Notes: generated from the letters alone by a model not told the origin. Positions 35,040 through 43,436 are shown, counted from the stretch's first letter. The stretch: DNA of 64,000 nt from Streptomyces sp. NBC_00690 (GCF_036226685.1 NZ_CP109009.1:4650001-4714000); one strand, 5' to 3'. A program made the numbers and translations.

Positions 35040-35345
35040 TCACTGGGTCTCCAGAAAGTCTTCCACATACTCGACGAGATTTCGAGGGAGTCGAGTGAGA
35101 TCCATGTCCCGAAGCCGAGGCATGTATTCCGGGCTTGCGAACCCACTCGACCCCAACTCTACGAGGGCATTGAGCTGAGCTTCCATGACGTTGAGATCGC
35201 GCTCGCAGGTCGCGGTTGTTGAGATGACTTCCGCGAGCATCCGGACATCACTCTCCGAGTAGCTCCCCAACCAGTCGGGAACGCGATCGGCACCCACCTC
35301 CCGCTGTTGGGAATCCGGATCTGTCAATTGGCGGATCAGTTCCAC
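35040..35345 (-). CDS. small HEAT-like hypothetical protein, possible immunity protein
   Basis: A 101-residue acidic protein. The pattern LIRQLTDPDSQQREVGADRV, EVISTTATCERDLNVMEAQL and LPRNLVEYVEDF is helical and repeat-like, reminiscent of HEAT-type immunity or scaffold proteins in Streptomyces toxin loci. The GTG start has no strong Shine-Dalgarno. It is the last gene of the minus-strand toxin/immunity region (35.0-38.2 kb). The family is uncertain. Confidence 0.5.
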   Translation of the reverse strand: MELIRQLTDPDSQQREVGADRVPDWLGSYSESDVRMLAEVISTTATCERDLNVMEAQLNALVELGSSGFASPEYMPRLRDMDLTRLPRNLVEYVEDFLETQ

Positions 35346-35499
35346 TAGTTGGGTCGAGGTCAGAGGAATAGCTACTCCGTCGGGCTAATAGGGTCTGGTA
35401 TTGGGTGATGGAAGTGAGTTGGTCCGTAGAACTAGGCGTTCAGAAGGAGGGTGCGATTTCTGGAGCGAACCCCATAGGCGCGGCATATCTAGTGAAGTA

Positions 35500-36312
35500 T
35501 CACTCAAATGCCTTGGACTGCTCCATGAGATCGTGCACTCCTTGCCTCAACTCGCTGTCCGTCAAGTCTCCCGGCTCCTGGAGAGTCGGATCGATGGCGA
35601 AGTCTTCCAGCAGTGAGAAGACATGGTCGAGAGCTGTCACGATGGGCGCGCGAAGCCTTTCGCCGCTGTTTTGTGAGAGACGCCGAGCGTCTAGCCAGGC
35701 ACGGGCGAAGTCCGACGCCGTAGAGTTGCCTGCAACGAATGCACGCATCAACTCCACCTGCCGATAGGCGCTTGTCCCTGCGGGCAGATCCTTTACTCGC
35801 GACCAGGCGAAATGTCGAACAGGCAGCGACTTTGCCACGCCTTGCAATGCAGGATACTTGCGGCCTGCCGCACGGGCATAGCGGGCGAAGCGGGCGCGGC
35901 CTGCGTCTATTCCTTCCGGGGCAGCCCCAAGGAGAAATTGTGAGGTGCCTGCCACGAGCGCGTATCCGGGCTGAGGGAAGAGAATTGCTCCAGATAGATC
36001 AGATGGTGCCAGCAAGATGGGTGGGCTGCCCCCCTCCAAACTGACTGCTGCTGAACCCAGGCCGGAAAGGCGGCGAGGCCGCTTAATGAGCCCTTCTTCT
36101 ACGGCGGCGATCAGGATGTCATCTACCCTCTGCGATTGGCACCCTTTGACGATACGCTGAAGAAGAGCCTGATCCATCTGTTTTCCGGCGGCTACGGGAA
36201 CGATGCTCTTGCTGCCACGGGACAACCAATCCTCAGGAAACTCGCCACGGCTGGAAAGTACTTCAGAGAAGCTCCCTTCGTCGCCGTTCAGAAAGCTTTC
36301 TCCTGTTACCAC
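35500..36312 (-). CDS. protein with C-terminal colicin-immunity-like domain
   Basis: About 270 residues. The C-terminal ~90 residues (ELMRAFVAGNSTASDFARAW, LDARRLSQNSGERLRAPI, ALDHVFSLLEDFAIDP, ...TDSELRQGVHDLMEQ) resemble the bacterial colicin-D-type immunity family (pfam09204-like). The N-terminal part contains a separate alpha/beta domain (TSQFLLGAAPEGIDAGRARF), so this is a two-domain protein. The frame is open to 36492, but the GTG at 36312 has AAGGGG five bases upstream and removes an Arg-rich extension, so I chose it. It probably neutralises a secreted or contact-dependent toxin. Confidence 0.6.
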   Translation of the reverse strand: MVTGESFLNGDEGSFSEVLSSRGEFPEDWLSRGSKSIVPVAAGKQMDQALLQRIVKGCQSQRVDDILIAAVEEGLIKRPRRLSGLGSAAVSLEGGSPPILLAPSDLSGAILFPQPGYALVAGTSQFLLGAAPEGIDAGRARFARYARAAGRKYPALQGVAKSLPVRHFAWSRVKDLPAGTSAYRQVELMRAFVAGNSTASDFARAWLDARRLSQNSGERLRAPIVTALDHVFSLLEDFAIDPTLQEPGDLTDSELRQGVHDLMEQSKAFE

Positions 36313-36488
36313 AAGAACCCCTTGTCGATTCCTACGGCGATGTTCGGTGCTTCGCCGCGCGCCGTCCCAGTGGGGCGTGGGAAGAGTGCCAGTGCGTACC
36401 GTCGGGAGTGACCGCCGAGGCCAGGCGGTCTTCCGTGCCCCGCAGTACCGACTACCGAACCGTCCCGACCTCGCCCCGAGCCGCCGGC

Positions 36489-36854
36489 TCACCCCGGAGG
36501 CATACCCGCTGCGACCCGCGCAGAGCGCTCTTGCCAGTACGCCTGTTCCTTGATGCCCACACCGTCCAGTGAATCCCCGGCGCGCGCCAAAAGGACCAGA
36601 CCTACGGTGATCACGCCTTCGAGGAGTTCCCTCAGGGGCTGATTGTTCGATCTTTCATGGCTGGTGGCAAGCGAGCTGATGAATTCCAGGAAGAGTCGGT
36701 GATCGATCTCGCACTCGTCATCGATGATTTCTCCGATTCCGGACTCCATCGAATAGGCGCGAGCGACAACACGTGCATGACCGACGAAGATTTCAGCTAC
36801 TCGGTTGGAGGGGTTCCATACATCCTGCCCCGAGATCGCTAGATAGCAACTCAT
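36489..36854 (-). CDS. DUF6086-like protein
   Basis: A 121-residue protein starting MSCYLAISGQDVWNPSNRVA, with EIFVGHARVVA and a DDECEIDHRLFLEFISSLAT segment. This matches my memory of the Streptomyces DUF6086 family, which lies in toxin/immunity loci; its function is unknown. The start is the ATG at 36854, overlapping (ATGA) the stop of the broken reading frame just upstream and preceded by AAGGTGG. This coupling implies that the upstream frame was once part of the same operon. Confidence 0.65.
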   Translation of the reverse strand: MSCYLAISGQDVWNPSNRVAEIFVGHARVVARAYSMESGIGEIIDDECEIDHRLFLEFISSLATSHERSNNQPLRELLEGVITVGLVLLARAGDSLDGVGIKEQAYWQERSARVAAGMPPG

Positions 36855-37128
36855 CCGGCCCACCTTGTTCTCACATCAACTCCAGGATTGTTCTGCTGCC
36901 AAGTCTGGACAGCGCTTTCCACCGCTCCTCTGAACTCAGGAGTGGCGCCGGGGGCGACGAAGTCGATCCCAATCGGGGCTTCTTCCCATCCGTCGAGGTG
37001 GGATCGCGCACGCACATATGAGTCGAGCTTCTTGAAGACGTGCTTTTCCCAGCCCACTCCGCAGCATCCTCAACCGCGTCCTCCACCACATCCGGCGTGA
37101 TGTCACTGACAAAGTCACCAATACCCAC
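36851..37128 (-). pseudogene. frameshifted small ESX/WXG-linked toxin-like gene
   Basis: Two reading frames are needed. The first begins at a GTG at 37128, next to the stop of the WXG-like gene, as MGIGDFVSDITPDVVEDAVE and runs to DAAEWAG. The second, starting near 37057, reads GWEKHVFKKLDSYVRARSHL ... ESAVQTWQQNNPGVDVRTRW. Its stop overlaps the DUF6086 start. The first part resembles the N-terminal segment of secreted Streptomyces toxin-like proteins next to WXG genes. A one-base shift near 37060 would join them into one protein of about 90 residues. It could be a sequencing error or a real frameshift. Confidence 0.4.
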
Positions 37129-37130
37129 CG

Positions 37131-37769
37131 TCAGCTTCCCCCGCCTTGTTGCTGCTGCGCGCGTTCCTCGGGCGAAGGCCCGAACTGGTCATCCACTGCC
37201 CGGTCGAACTCCTGCTGGTCCACACCCAGCATGTCGTTCAAGATCCGTGATTGCCGCCCGCCACTTCCCTCCGTCAACAAGGCCCGGCCCGTGTCCTTCC
37301 ACACCTGGGCGCCTTCCTCCTGCGCGCGGTCGAAGGACTCCTTGCTGTAGTCAGGACTGAGGTAGTCGGGGGTCATCAGATCGCCCCAGTTCTGTTTGAC
37401 GATCTCGTCCTCGGAAGCGTGCGGATTGCCGACACCGGCATTCACCACGATCTTCAAGGTGCCCTTGCGGTATTGGTCCTCTTCCCACACCAGTCCCGCA
37501 GCCAGCCCCAGGGCGGCAGCCAGCGTGTTGGCGTCCTGGATCAGCGCGCGTACTCCCCACTCCCAGCGCTCGCAGAAGTCCTCGAAGTCGGTCGACAGTC
37601 CGTGATGCCCAGCCTCCATCCCGGTCATGGCCAGCTCCGAGAACCCCTTGCCCAGCACCGAGCCCGTACCGGTGCCCACCTCGCGCAACTCGGACACCGC
37701 CGCCCGCAGACCCTCGGTGACCTTGCGGATCGACTCCGCGTCGAATTTCAGATCCTCCGCGCCGCCCAT
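37131..37769 (-). CDS. WXG100-like secreted/ESX-associated protein
   Basis: A 212-residue protein. The N-terminal ~110 residues are helical, with a WEWGVRALIQDANTLAAALG segment. This resembles the WXG hairpin of type VII (ESX) substrates or their partners. The C-terminal half is acidic with several Gln and ends in a Gln/Gly tract (QQQQGGGS). The start ATG at 37769 overlaps the stop of the SseB gene (TGATG), indicating translational coupling. It probably guides or fuses to a toxin; no complete secretion machinery is present nearby. Confidence 0.6.
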   Translation of the reverse strand: MGGAEDLKFDAESIRKVTEGLRAAVSELREVGTGTGSVLGKGFSELAMTGMEAGHHGLSTDFEDFCERWEWGVRALIQDANTLAAALGLAAGLVWEEDQYRKGTLKIVVNAGVGNPHASEDEIVKQNWGDLMTPDYLSPDYSKESFDRAQEEGAQVWKDTGRALLTEGSGGRQSRILNDMLGVDQQEFDRAVDDQFGPSPEERAQQQQGGGS

Positions 37770-38161
37770 CAGCCCTGCCCACCCTCGTCGACGGCGGCCG
37801 CGTCCGGGACGATCCCCACCACCGGCGGGAACAACATCGCCCCTTCCGGATCCGCGATGTTGACCGCCACCCCCGCCGGCTCTCCCATCGCCGGCACGAT
37901 CTCGTCCAGCAACCGCGCCCCACGCAACTCGGCGAACTCCCACTCCCGCCCCGACTCACTCCGAGCCGCGGCAAACCGCGCGAACGCCTCTTCGTCGGTG
38001 AAGGCGCACACCCACCTCACCCCACTCAGTGAGGCCGTCCACAGACCCCCGCCTTCGAACGGCACCAGCAGCAAGGCCCTGCGGAACTCCCCGACCAGAG
38101 CGCGGGGATCGCCGACCCCGGCTCGTCGCTCCTCAATCCGATCGGTCAGCTCGGTACTCAC
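37769..38161 (-). CDS. SseB-domain protein
   Basis: A 130-residue protein with an SseB N-terminal-like domain: EFRRALLLVPFEGGGLWTAS, VRWVCAFTDEEAFARFAAAR, and the GVAVNIADPEGAMLFPPVVG segment. In Streptomyces, SseB-type genes stand next to WXG/ESX genes and toxin loci; their role is not established. It is the first gene of the run SseB-WXG-(toxin fragment)-DUF6086. Confidence 0.75.
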   Translation of the reverse strand: MSTELTDRIEERRAGVGDPRALVGEFRRALLLVPFEGGGLWTASLSGVRWVCAFTDEEAFARFAAARSESGREWEFAELRGARLLDEIVPAMGEPAGVAVNIADPEGAMLFPPVVGIVPDAAAVDEGGQG

Positions 38162-38234
38162 TTCGAACCCCCGTAACGTCGCCTCCGACGAGCCTGCCCC
38201 AGGGCTCGGTCGAACGTCCAGAGAACGTGGGGAC

Positions 38235-38570
38235 TCACAGCTGGGTCAGATGGAACTTGAACGGAACGTTCGTGTGGACGACGAAGCCGTGAAGGCTCGA
38301 TTGCTCGCACCCCAGCACCATCCGCACCGCACGGACGTCGCCGGTCCTGCGGTCAGCCAGCCACTCGGCTCACAGCTGACCCAGATCCACGGGCTCATCG
38401 CGACTCGACCAAGCGGCCTCGACGGGGAGGCGCGCCCGGGTGTTCTGGGCGAGCCAGCGGTGAATGACCTGCTCATTGGCGGTCACGACCTGCTGGGTGG
38501 CCCAGCGGGCGGTCTCGCGATCGGAGTAGGTCGCGGAACGGGTCAGCATGGTCACCTTCTTCCAAGACAC
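38235..38570 (-). pseudogene. RNase A-like toxin-domain remnant with an in-frame stop
   Basis: The frame starting near 38570 (or the internal ATG with AAGAAGG upstream) gives SATYSDRETARWATQQVVTA then NEQVIHRWLAQ. This resembles the bacterial RNase A-like toxin domain (pfam18431-like). A TGA follows DLGQL at 38370-38372, but the same frame continues as AEWLADRRTGDVRAVRMVLG ... GFVVHTNVPFKFHL to a stop at 38235, which keeps domain character. The upstream catalytic segment normally found in the family is absent. Probably a decayed polymorphic-toxin C terminus. Confidence 0.5.
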
Positions 38571-38620
38571 CCGGAACGGTTCGTCCCCGCCCCGGGCGTG
38601 TAGTCATTCGCGTCAAATGC

Positions 38621-38920
38621 TCAGTTTGCGTTGAACGACCAGAAGACCCCGACCTCGTCCGCGCTCACGGCGATCAGTCCGAGATCCATCATGTGGTCGG
38701 TGAAGGCCCGGCCACCGGCGAGTTCATCGGCGAGGAAGTCCGGTGAGGTGGAGACCCTGGCCAGATCGGAGGAGGTACGGAAGACGGCGTCGGCCAAGAC
38801 CTCGTTCCGGTCCCCGGGATGGTGTTGCCCGATCCGTCCGGGTCGGGATCGCCCCCGGAGTCGACCGCTTCTGGGGCGGGTCGCCGGGCATCTGTTCGCG
38901 TATCCGCACACGCGTGTCAC
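38621..38920 (-). CDS. hypothetical protein, possible remnant
   Basis: A 99-residue frame. The N-terminal third is low-complexity Arg/Pro, but the C-terminal ~55 residues look protein-like (LADAVFRTSSDLARVSTSPD, then FLADELAGGRAFTDHMMDLG and LIAVSADEVGVFWSFNAN). No convincing start or ribosome-binding site is visible for the ordered part alone. It lies just upstream of the RNase A-like remnant on the same strand and may be the tail of a lost gene. Confidence 0.35.
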   Translation of the reverse strand: MTRVCGYANRCPATRPRSGRLRGRSRPGRIGQHHPGDRNEVLADAVFRTSSDLARVSTSPDFLADELAGGRAFTDHMMDLGLIAVSADEVGVFWSFNAN

Positions 38921-39019
38921 AGGACGTCGACAGGGACAACCGGCTCGGCGGCTTCCTCGCTCCTGTAGTGCGAACGGACAGCCCGTCCGCCAACTGCACC
39001 AGCCGAGGGGACACCCACC

Positions 39020-39937
39020 ATGCCCGAGACCTCAACTTCCCTGATCCGTCGCCTTCGTGGTCGGGCCATGGGACTCGCCGTGGCCGGTACCATCCTCGCC
39101 CTCGCCGCCCCCCTCCCGGCCACGGCCATGGCTCCCAAGGCTCCTGCCGCGGCCGACCCGGTCTCCGTCCTGTCGTACACCGCCAAGGAGCGCAAGGCGG
39201 CTCTCGCCTACTGGACCCCGGCCCGTATCAAGGCGGTCGGGAAGTCCGTGGACCTCGGCCCCACCGGCCCGAAGACGAAGCCCTACCGGGGCGCCACCCT
39301 GAAGACCGTGGGGCGGCTCTTCTTCGTCAACGCCAACGGTGACGACACCTGGTGCACGGCCACCGCAGTGAAGAGCACCAACAAGTCCGCCGTGATGACC
39401 GCGGCCCACTGCGTACGCCGGGGCTCCTCCCCCTACAACACCAACATGGACATGGTGTTCGTCCCCGGCTACCACAAAGGCAAGATGCCGTACGGCGCCT
39501 TCGCGGTCCGCAGCGCCGTCACACCGCGCACCTGGGAGAACGACTCGGTGAACGACATGTCGGCGCTGGTCGTCGACGCCGACAAGAAGGGTCGCAAGCT
39601 CACCGACGTCGTGGGCAGCCAGGCCATCGCCTTCAACCGCACCGTCGGCGGCACCATCTCGGCCCTCGGCTACCCCGCCACCCGCCCGCAACTGGGCGAG
39701 GAACTCCTGCGCTGCGTCGGCACCGCCAAGAAGGAACACGGCGCGCAGTTCATCCCCTGTGACATGACCGGGGGAGCCAGCGGCGGCCCGTGGTTCGCCA
39801 ACTTCAACACCACCACGGGCAAGGGCACCCTGGTCTCGGTCAACAGCACGATGGACTCCTTCACACCGACCAAGATGTACGGAGAGATCCTGGGCGCCAC
39901 CGCCAAGAAGGTGTACGACCGGGCCCAGCGCGCCTGA
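39020..39937 (+). CDS. secreted V8/trypsin-like serine peptidase
   Basis: A 305-residue secreted protein. A signal peptide with a basic n-region (RRLRGRAMG) ends near ATAMA, then a pro-like region precedes the chymotrypsin fold. The triad is His in MTAAHCV, Asp in NDMSALVVD and Ser in GGASGGPWF; Cys pairs flank the first and last. It resembles Streptomyces V8-like/S1 peptidases of the cell surface. The start ATG is preceded by GAGGGG. It stands alone on the plus strand, next to the toxin/immunity region. Confidence 0.88.
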   Translation: MPETSTSLIRRLRGRAMGLAVAGTILALAAPLPATAMAPKAPAAADPVSVLSYTAKERKAALAYWTPARIKAVGKSVDLGPTGPKTKPYRGATLKTVGRLFFVNANGDDTWCTATAVKSTNKSAVMTAAHCVRRGSSPYNTNMDMVFVPGYHKGKMPYGAFAVRSAVTPRTWENDSVNDMSALVVDADKKGRKLTDVVGSQAIAFNRTVGGTISALGYPATRPQLGEELLRCVGTAKKEHGAQFIPCDMTGGASGGPWFANFNTTTGKGTLVSVNSTMDSFTPTKMYGEILGATAKKVYDRAQRA

Positions 39938-40104
39938 GTCGCGGCCGGCTGGGCGGGGCCCGCGTTGCACCAGCCATTGACATCCTGCGGCGGGATAGGG
40001 CAAGTGGTATCCGCCTCCGGTGCCCCGGAACAGGGACGAACCAGGGGAGCCGGTCCCCCGACCGGACTCCAGGAGCACTTGCGCAAGGGGAGGTGCAAGA
40101 GGAA

Positions 40105-40554
40105 ATGACCTACATCGAACGCCTATGGGGAGACTTCGAGCTGCCCCTCAAGGACGCCCTTCACTATGCCGACGGGCACTCCTACGGTGTTGCCCTCGAC
40201 TCCGCCGCACCGAGGGGCTTCACGGTGCTCTCCCTCTTCGACCTCACGAAGATGATGGAAGGTGATCCGTCGGGGGTGTCCTCGGTGGATGGGCTCACAG
40301 CTGTGGACCTGGGAAAGAAAGGGCTGCTGTGGGGCGGGGAGGGTTCGTACGGGTCGGAGGGCTTCATTGCCCGCTTGACCGCCGACCGTGCGCTCATGTG
40401 GGCGATGTTCTTCCTGGAGTCCAATCCATTTGATCGGGTTCGGCTGTCCGGCAACATCGCTGCCTTCAGCTCCACCTCGGGACACAAGGTCGTGGTCGAC
40501 ATCGACGATCCGCGAACGCCGATCTCCGGAACCGAATCGGCTCGAACTACGTAG
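40105..40554 (+). CDS. hypothetical protein (149 residues)
   Basis: Starts MTYIERLWGDFELPLKDALH and has an ordered, mixed alpha/beta pattern (GYADGHSYG-like turn, FTVLSLFDLTKMMEGD, SEGFIARLTADRALMWAMFF). No signal peptide. It looks like a small cytoplasmic immunity- or DUF-type protein, but I cannot place it. The ATG at 40105 has AGAGG only three bases upstream; a longer frame from 39790 is low complexity. Confidence 0.55.
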   Translation: MTYIERLWGDFELPLKDALHYADGHSYGVALDSAAPRGFTVLSLFDLTKMMEGDPSGVSSVDGLTAVDLGKKGLLWGGEGSYGSEGFIARLTADRALMWAMFFLESNPFDRVRLSGNIAAFSSTSGHKVVVDIDDPRTPISGTESARTT

Positions 40555-40925
40555 GGGATATCCCGCTCCCCTTTCTACGCTTCCGCGGTGGGGAGAAGTA
40601 CCCGTGCAATGGCTCGACGAGCGGTGGCTCGCGGCGACAACGGATGAGCCACACCGACGGCTGCTGTCGCTGCACGTCCTGCCGACTCAAGGGGAGCGTC
40701 GCGACGCTCAGCGCGCCGGGTGGCAGGCCCGGCCGATGCCCGGGCGACGAAAATGCACTGGTGTGCGGGGCCGACGGAACCGGGTAACGTCTTTGTCATG
40801 TTCTTCCAGACGCCGATTTACGAGTGAGCGTGTGACGGGCCCCTGCTGACGCCCTTCGATGCGTCGCGCCCGTCCCCCACCGATGAATCCGTAGATCACT
40901 TCACACCACTACCGGGAGGAACCCC
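40555..40925. other. intergenic region, no gene recognised
   Basis: 371 bp between two plus-strand hypothetical genes. Short frames occur on both strands but are compositionally biased. It ends in the ribosome-binding site (GGGAGGAA) of the next gene. Confidence 0.45.
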
Positions 40926-41144
40926 GTGACCGTGAGCAAGAACATCAACAATCCCGTGGGCATGGGCGGCGGGCAGCGCAAGAAGCTGTCCCGCGCCGAA
41001 CGGCAGAACAACGGTCCCCACCGCAACCTCGACCGCCAGGGTGCCGCCGACCAGAAGGCGGAGCTGGTGCGCAAGATGCGCGAGAAGGCAGGCGCAGCTG
41101 AGGACACCGCGCAGACGGGCGACGACGACACGACTCAGAGCTGA
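40926..41144 (+). CDS. DUF6243-like small basic protein
   Basis: A 72-residue protein starting MTVSKNINNPVGMGGGQRKK, with an Arg/Lys-rich middle and an acidic Thr/Asp tail. I recognise this as a widely conserved small Streptomyces protein (DUF6243 as I remember it), function unknown. It starts at a GTG with GGGAGGAA four bases upstream. Its sequence is disordered and may bind RNA or ribosomes (inference). Confidence 0.7.
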   Translation: MTVSKNINNPVGMGGGQRKKLSRAERQNNGPHRNLDRQGAADQKAELVRKMREKAGAAEDTAQTGDDDTTQS

Positions 41145-41544
41145 CGCAGGGCGGCACAGCGCGGGACACCAGGCTGCCCAGAATGTCAGCGAATCGACGC
41201 CGCGGCTTGCGGCCAGCTCCGATCACGGCCGCGCACACTCTGCCGTAGACACGGGCGGCTTCGACGTCGAACGGAACGGGGTCGAATTCGTTCTCGGCAC
41301 GTTGAAGGACGTCCATGGCGAGCCTGCGGCCCTCGAAGATGGCGGCCAGGCGCCCGAACTGGTCGGCGCTGACCCTCGCACCGCCAGGGGCCTCCTTGCG
41401 CTTCTCGCAGCAGTACAGGCAGTCGATGTCGCCCGTCTCGCCGCGCGTCTTGACGATGACTGACACCGCGGTGCCGGTGTCATCGGCGTCCAGGCTCCGG
41501 TAGAGCCCGCCGATCATGTGGCGCTGCTCTGTGCTGAGGTTCAT
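41145..41544 (-). pseudogene. PIN-domain (VapC-like) remnant fused to an unrelated 5' end
   Basis: The start is convincing: ATG at 41544 with GGAGGGGG about five bases upstream. The first ~55 residues contain CLYCCEK and are unrecognised. From about residue 75 the product reads MDVLQRAENEFDPVPFDVEA then ARVYGRVCAAVIGAG. This is the C-terminal part of VapC-type PIN toxins, here lacking the DLLIAATA... end. The frame then runs antisense through the preceding gene, so the true 3' end has been lost. Likely a chimera created by deletion and no longer a functional toxin. Confidence 0.4.
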
Positions 41545-41602
41545 CGACTCCCCCTCCTATGCTGCCGTGGCTGGATGCGCTGCTGTGAGCCCGGCTGGCT
41601 GG

Positions 41603-42130
41603 CTAGTCGGACAAACGCCCCAGCAGGGCGCCCTGGCCGGACTGGAGAATGTGCGCGGCCTCCAGCGGGAGCCAGAAGCACTCGAAGTGAGTGGGCTTCT
41701 GCTCGCCGTCGTGGTCCTCCTGACTCCTCCACCGCTCCGGGGTCGGCTCGGTGAGCTCCAAGTGGAAGACGTGCCGGTGCTGGATCTCGAACCGGTACGG
41801 GCTGATGTCGTACTCGGTCTCGCCGAGCTTGCGAACGATCTTGAAGTCCGACCGGCCGGTCTCCTCGCTGGCCTCGCGCAGAGCGGCGGCCTCCGGAGTC
41901 TCACCGGGACGGATGCTGCCTGCGGGGACCTGGATGCCGACCTCCTCATAGGAGTAGTCGGTGTGGCGGAAGACCAGCAGGCGCCCGTCCCGCACGGCGT
42001 AGACGAGAACCTTTTCCTTCGTGACTTTCTCGGGGATAGCGAAACCTCCACTTGGTACAGGAGCTGATTCCTGGCCCGGCCCAGAAAGGACCAGGGACTG
42101 CTTATCCCCGTGCCGACCATGACCGGTCAA
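41603..42130 (-). CDS. Nudix hydrolase
   Basis: A 175-residue hydrolase with a Nudix box at residues 71-92. It shows GSIRPGE...REASEETG with the invariant Gly, Glu, Arg-Glu and Glu-Glu positions of GX5EX7REUXEEXGU. It cleaves nucleoside diphosphates linked to another moiety. The C-terminal region (FECFWLPLEAAHILQSGQ) is typical of short Nudix proteins. The start at 42130 has no obvious strong site; the residues before TKEKVLVYAV (about 37) may be an extension. It stands near decayed genes and looks intact. Confidence 0.85.
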   Translation of the reverse strand: MTGHGRHGDKQSLVLSGPGQESAPVPSGGFAIPEKVTKEKVLVYAVRDGRLLVFRHTDYSYEEVGIQVPAGSIRPGETPEAAALREASEETGRSDFKIVRKLGETEYDISPYRFEIQHRHVFHLELTEPTPERWRSQEDHDGEQKPTHFECFWLPLEAAHILQSGQGALLGRLSD

Positions 42131-42189
42131 GTGCTGCGGGCAAGCCCACGAGTCTAGGGCCCCAACTTGCCCGTCTAATCAGCGTCATT

Positions 42190-42540
42190 CAGTCGATGGG
42201 ACGCTCTGCAAAGAGCCCCCCGCTTGTTGGAGTCACGGTCCGACGCCTGGCCCTCGTTCGGGCATGCGATACCGACCCCGCTGTTGGTGTACGCGCCCTC
42301 ACCGCCGCCCGATCGGCTACTTCGTCCACACGATCGGAGGGCAGGCGTCGAACCCGATCGCTGCCTTGATCCGCCCTTCGGCCATCTGCGCTCCGGGGCA
42401 GATCGAACTCCGCCCAGCAGCGCTTGCCCGTCGCCGTCAGATCGGCACCGTGGCGGTTGGCGAGAACGGATATGAGATACAGGTCGCGCCCGGACTCGGC
42501 AGAGACTCGGCGAGATGTCCTTCGCTCGCATGGACCTTGC
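42190..42540 (-). pseudogene. HATPase (RsbW-like) C-terminal fragment
   Basis: On the minus strand a frame without a start codon encodes SGRDLYLISVLANRHGADLT and ATGKRCWAEFDLP. This matches the C-terminal G2-to-end segment of Streptomyces ATP-binding anti-sigma-factor-like proteins (G-x-GL-x-LV...LA...WG...GKTVWAEF). The N-terminal half with the N and G1 boxes is missing. A relic of an RsbW-type kinase; it overlaps a second relic on the opposite strand. Confidence 0.45.
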
Positions 42541-42775
42541 CATGGCGCGGTTGGGCCGAGGCGACATCGACGGAGCCGGAACCCAGATCCACACCGTCTT
42601 GGAGGTGCGCGCCCGGCGCCGCACCGAGAGCGTCGACCACCGGCTCGGCCGTTTCAGCCGTCGGCTCGCGCTGCACCCCGGGGCCGGATCACCTGTCACG
42701 ATCGGCCTTCGTGAGGTGATCATTGCTCATCAGGAACGCATGCCCGCTCAGCTCCCACCAGGAAGCAGCCAGTGA
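42515..42775 (+). pseudogene. C-terminal fragment of a TPR/XRE-type regulator
   Basis: The frame MDLAMARLGRGDIDGAGTQI, then HTVLEVRARRRTESVDHRLG and RFSRRLAL resembles the C-terminal TPR repeats of Streptomyces helix-turn-helix/TPR regulators. The N-terminal HTH and earlier TPRs are absent. It overlaps the RsbW-like fragment tail to tail by about 25 bp, as expected for two broken convergent genes. Confidence 0.4.
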
Positions 42776-42859
42776 CCGGGGACCTGGTGGCACCTCTCTT
42801 CAAGGACACCGCAGTGGGCTCAGCCCTGCGGAGGGATCGCGCCGCGTACCTCCCGTCGG

Positions 42860-43171
42860 CTAGGACAGGCCGTCGAGCGGCCTGAGGAAACGGCGCTCGT
42901 AGCGCTTGATGCAGCGGGTGTCGCGGGCCAGTTTGAAGGCTTGCAGGCACTCGGGGTCGGACATGCTGTCCGAGCGGTACTGCTCGTATGTGGCCAGACT
43001 GGGGAAGGAGAACAAGGCGAAGGCAATGTCGCTGTCGCCCTCACTCGGCAGGAAGTAGCCGTGGTGCGTCCCGCCGAACCGGTTGACGAGCCGGACCCAG
43101 CGGCGACCGTACTCCTCGAAATCCTCCAGCTTGTCAGCGTCAATCTCGTACTTCAGGTGAATGGTGATCAT
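42860..43171 (-). CDS. NIPSNAP-family protein
   Basis: A 103-residue single-domain protein of the NIPSNAP ferredoxin-like fold. It starts MITIHLKYEIDADKLEDFEE; the FALFSFPSLATYEQYRSD segment matches the family's second helix and strand. It is usually a homodimeric barrel of unknown physiological role. The start at 43171 (ATG, weak GCAGGC upstream) is chosen over 43192. Monocistronic. Confidence 0.75.
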   Translation of the reverse strand: MITIHLKYEIDADKLEDFEEYGRRWVRLVNRFGGTHHGYFLPSEGDSDIAFALFSFPSLATYEQYRSDSMSDPECLQAFKLARDTRCIKRYERRFLRPLDGLS

Positions 43172-43436
43172 GCCTGCATGATGCCGTGTCACGGACGGGC
43201 ACTACATCGTCCGGCGGCCACTGGACACTGTGGCTGTCCATGCCCGTTGATGTCTGCGGTGGGTGTCGGCGCAGGGGCGCACCCTGCGTGACAGTCCGGC
43301 GATTGCGCTGGTGGACCGATTCTCCACCTTGGCCGTCCAAGAGTCAGCGAGTGTGGGTCGGCCCGATGGTCGCGATTGCGGACGCTGCCGGCGATCGCGC
43401 CCTCGCCCACCGAGCCGCCGCTCACGCCAGCCACAA

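Noticed and set aside
34998..35222. A plus-strand 74-codon frame with a good GGAG site opposite the small HEAT-like gene
   Set aside because: Its product has no ordered pattern, whereas the minus-strand product looks protein-like. The site may be chance, so both remain uncertain but only the minus one is annotated.
37040..37080. A programmed frameshift in the toxin-like gene at GGGAAAA
   Set aside because: The heptamer is not in the X-XXY-YYZ phase relative to the first frame, so a mutation or error is more likely than recoding.
42175..42723. A 182-codon minus-strand gene
   Set aside because: Its Arg/Ser-rich product has no domain; the adjacent frame encodes a recognisable RsbW-like tail instead.
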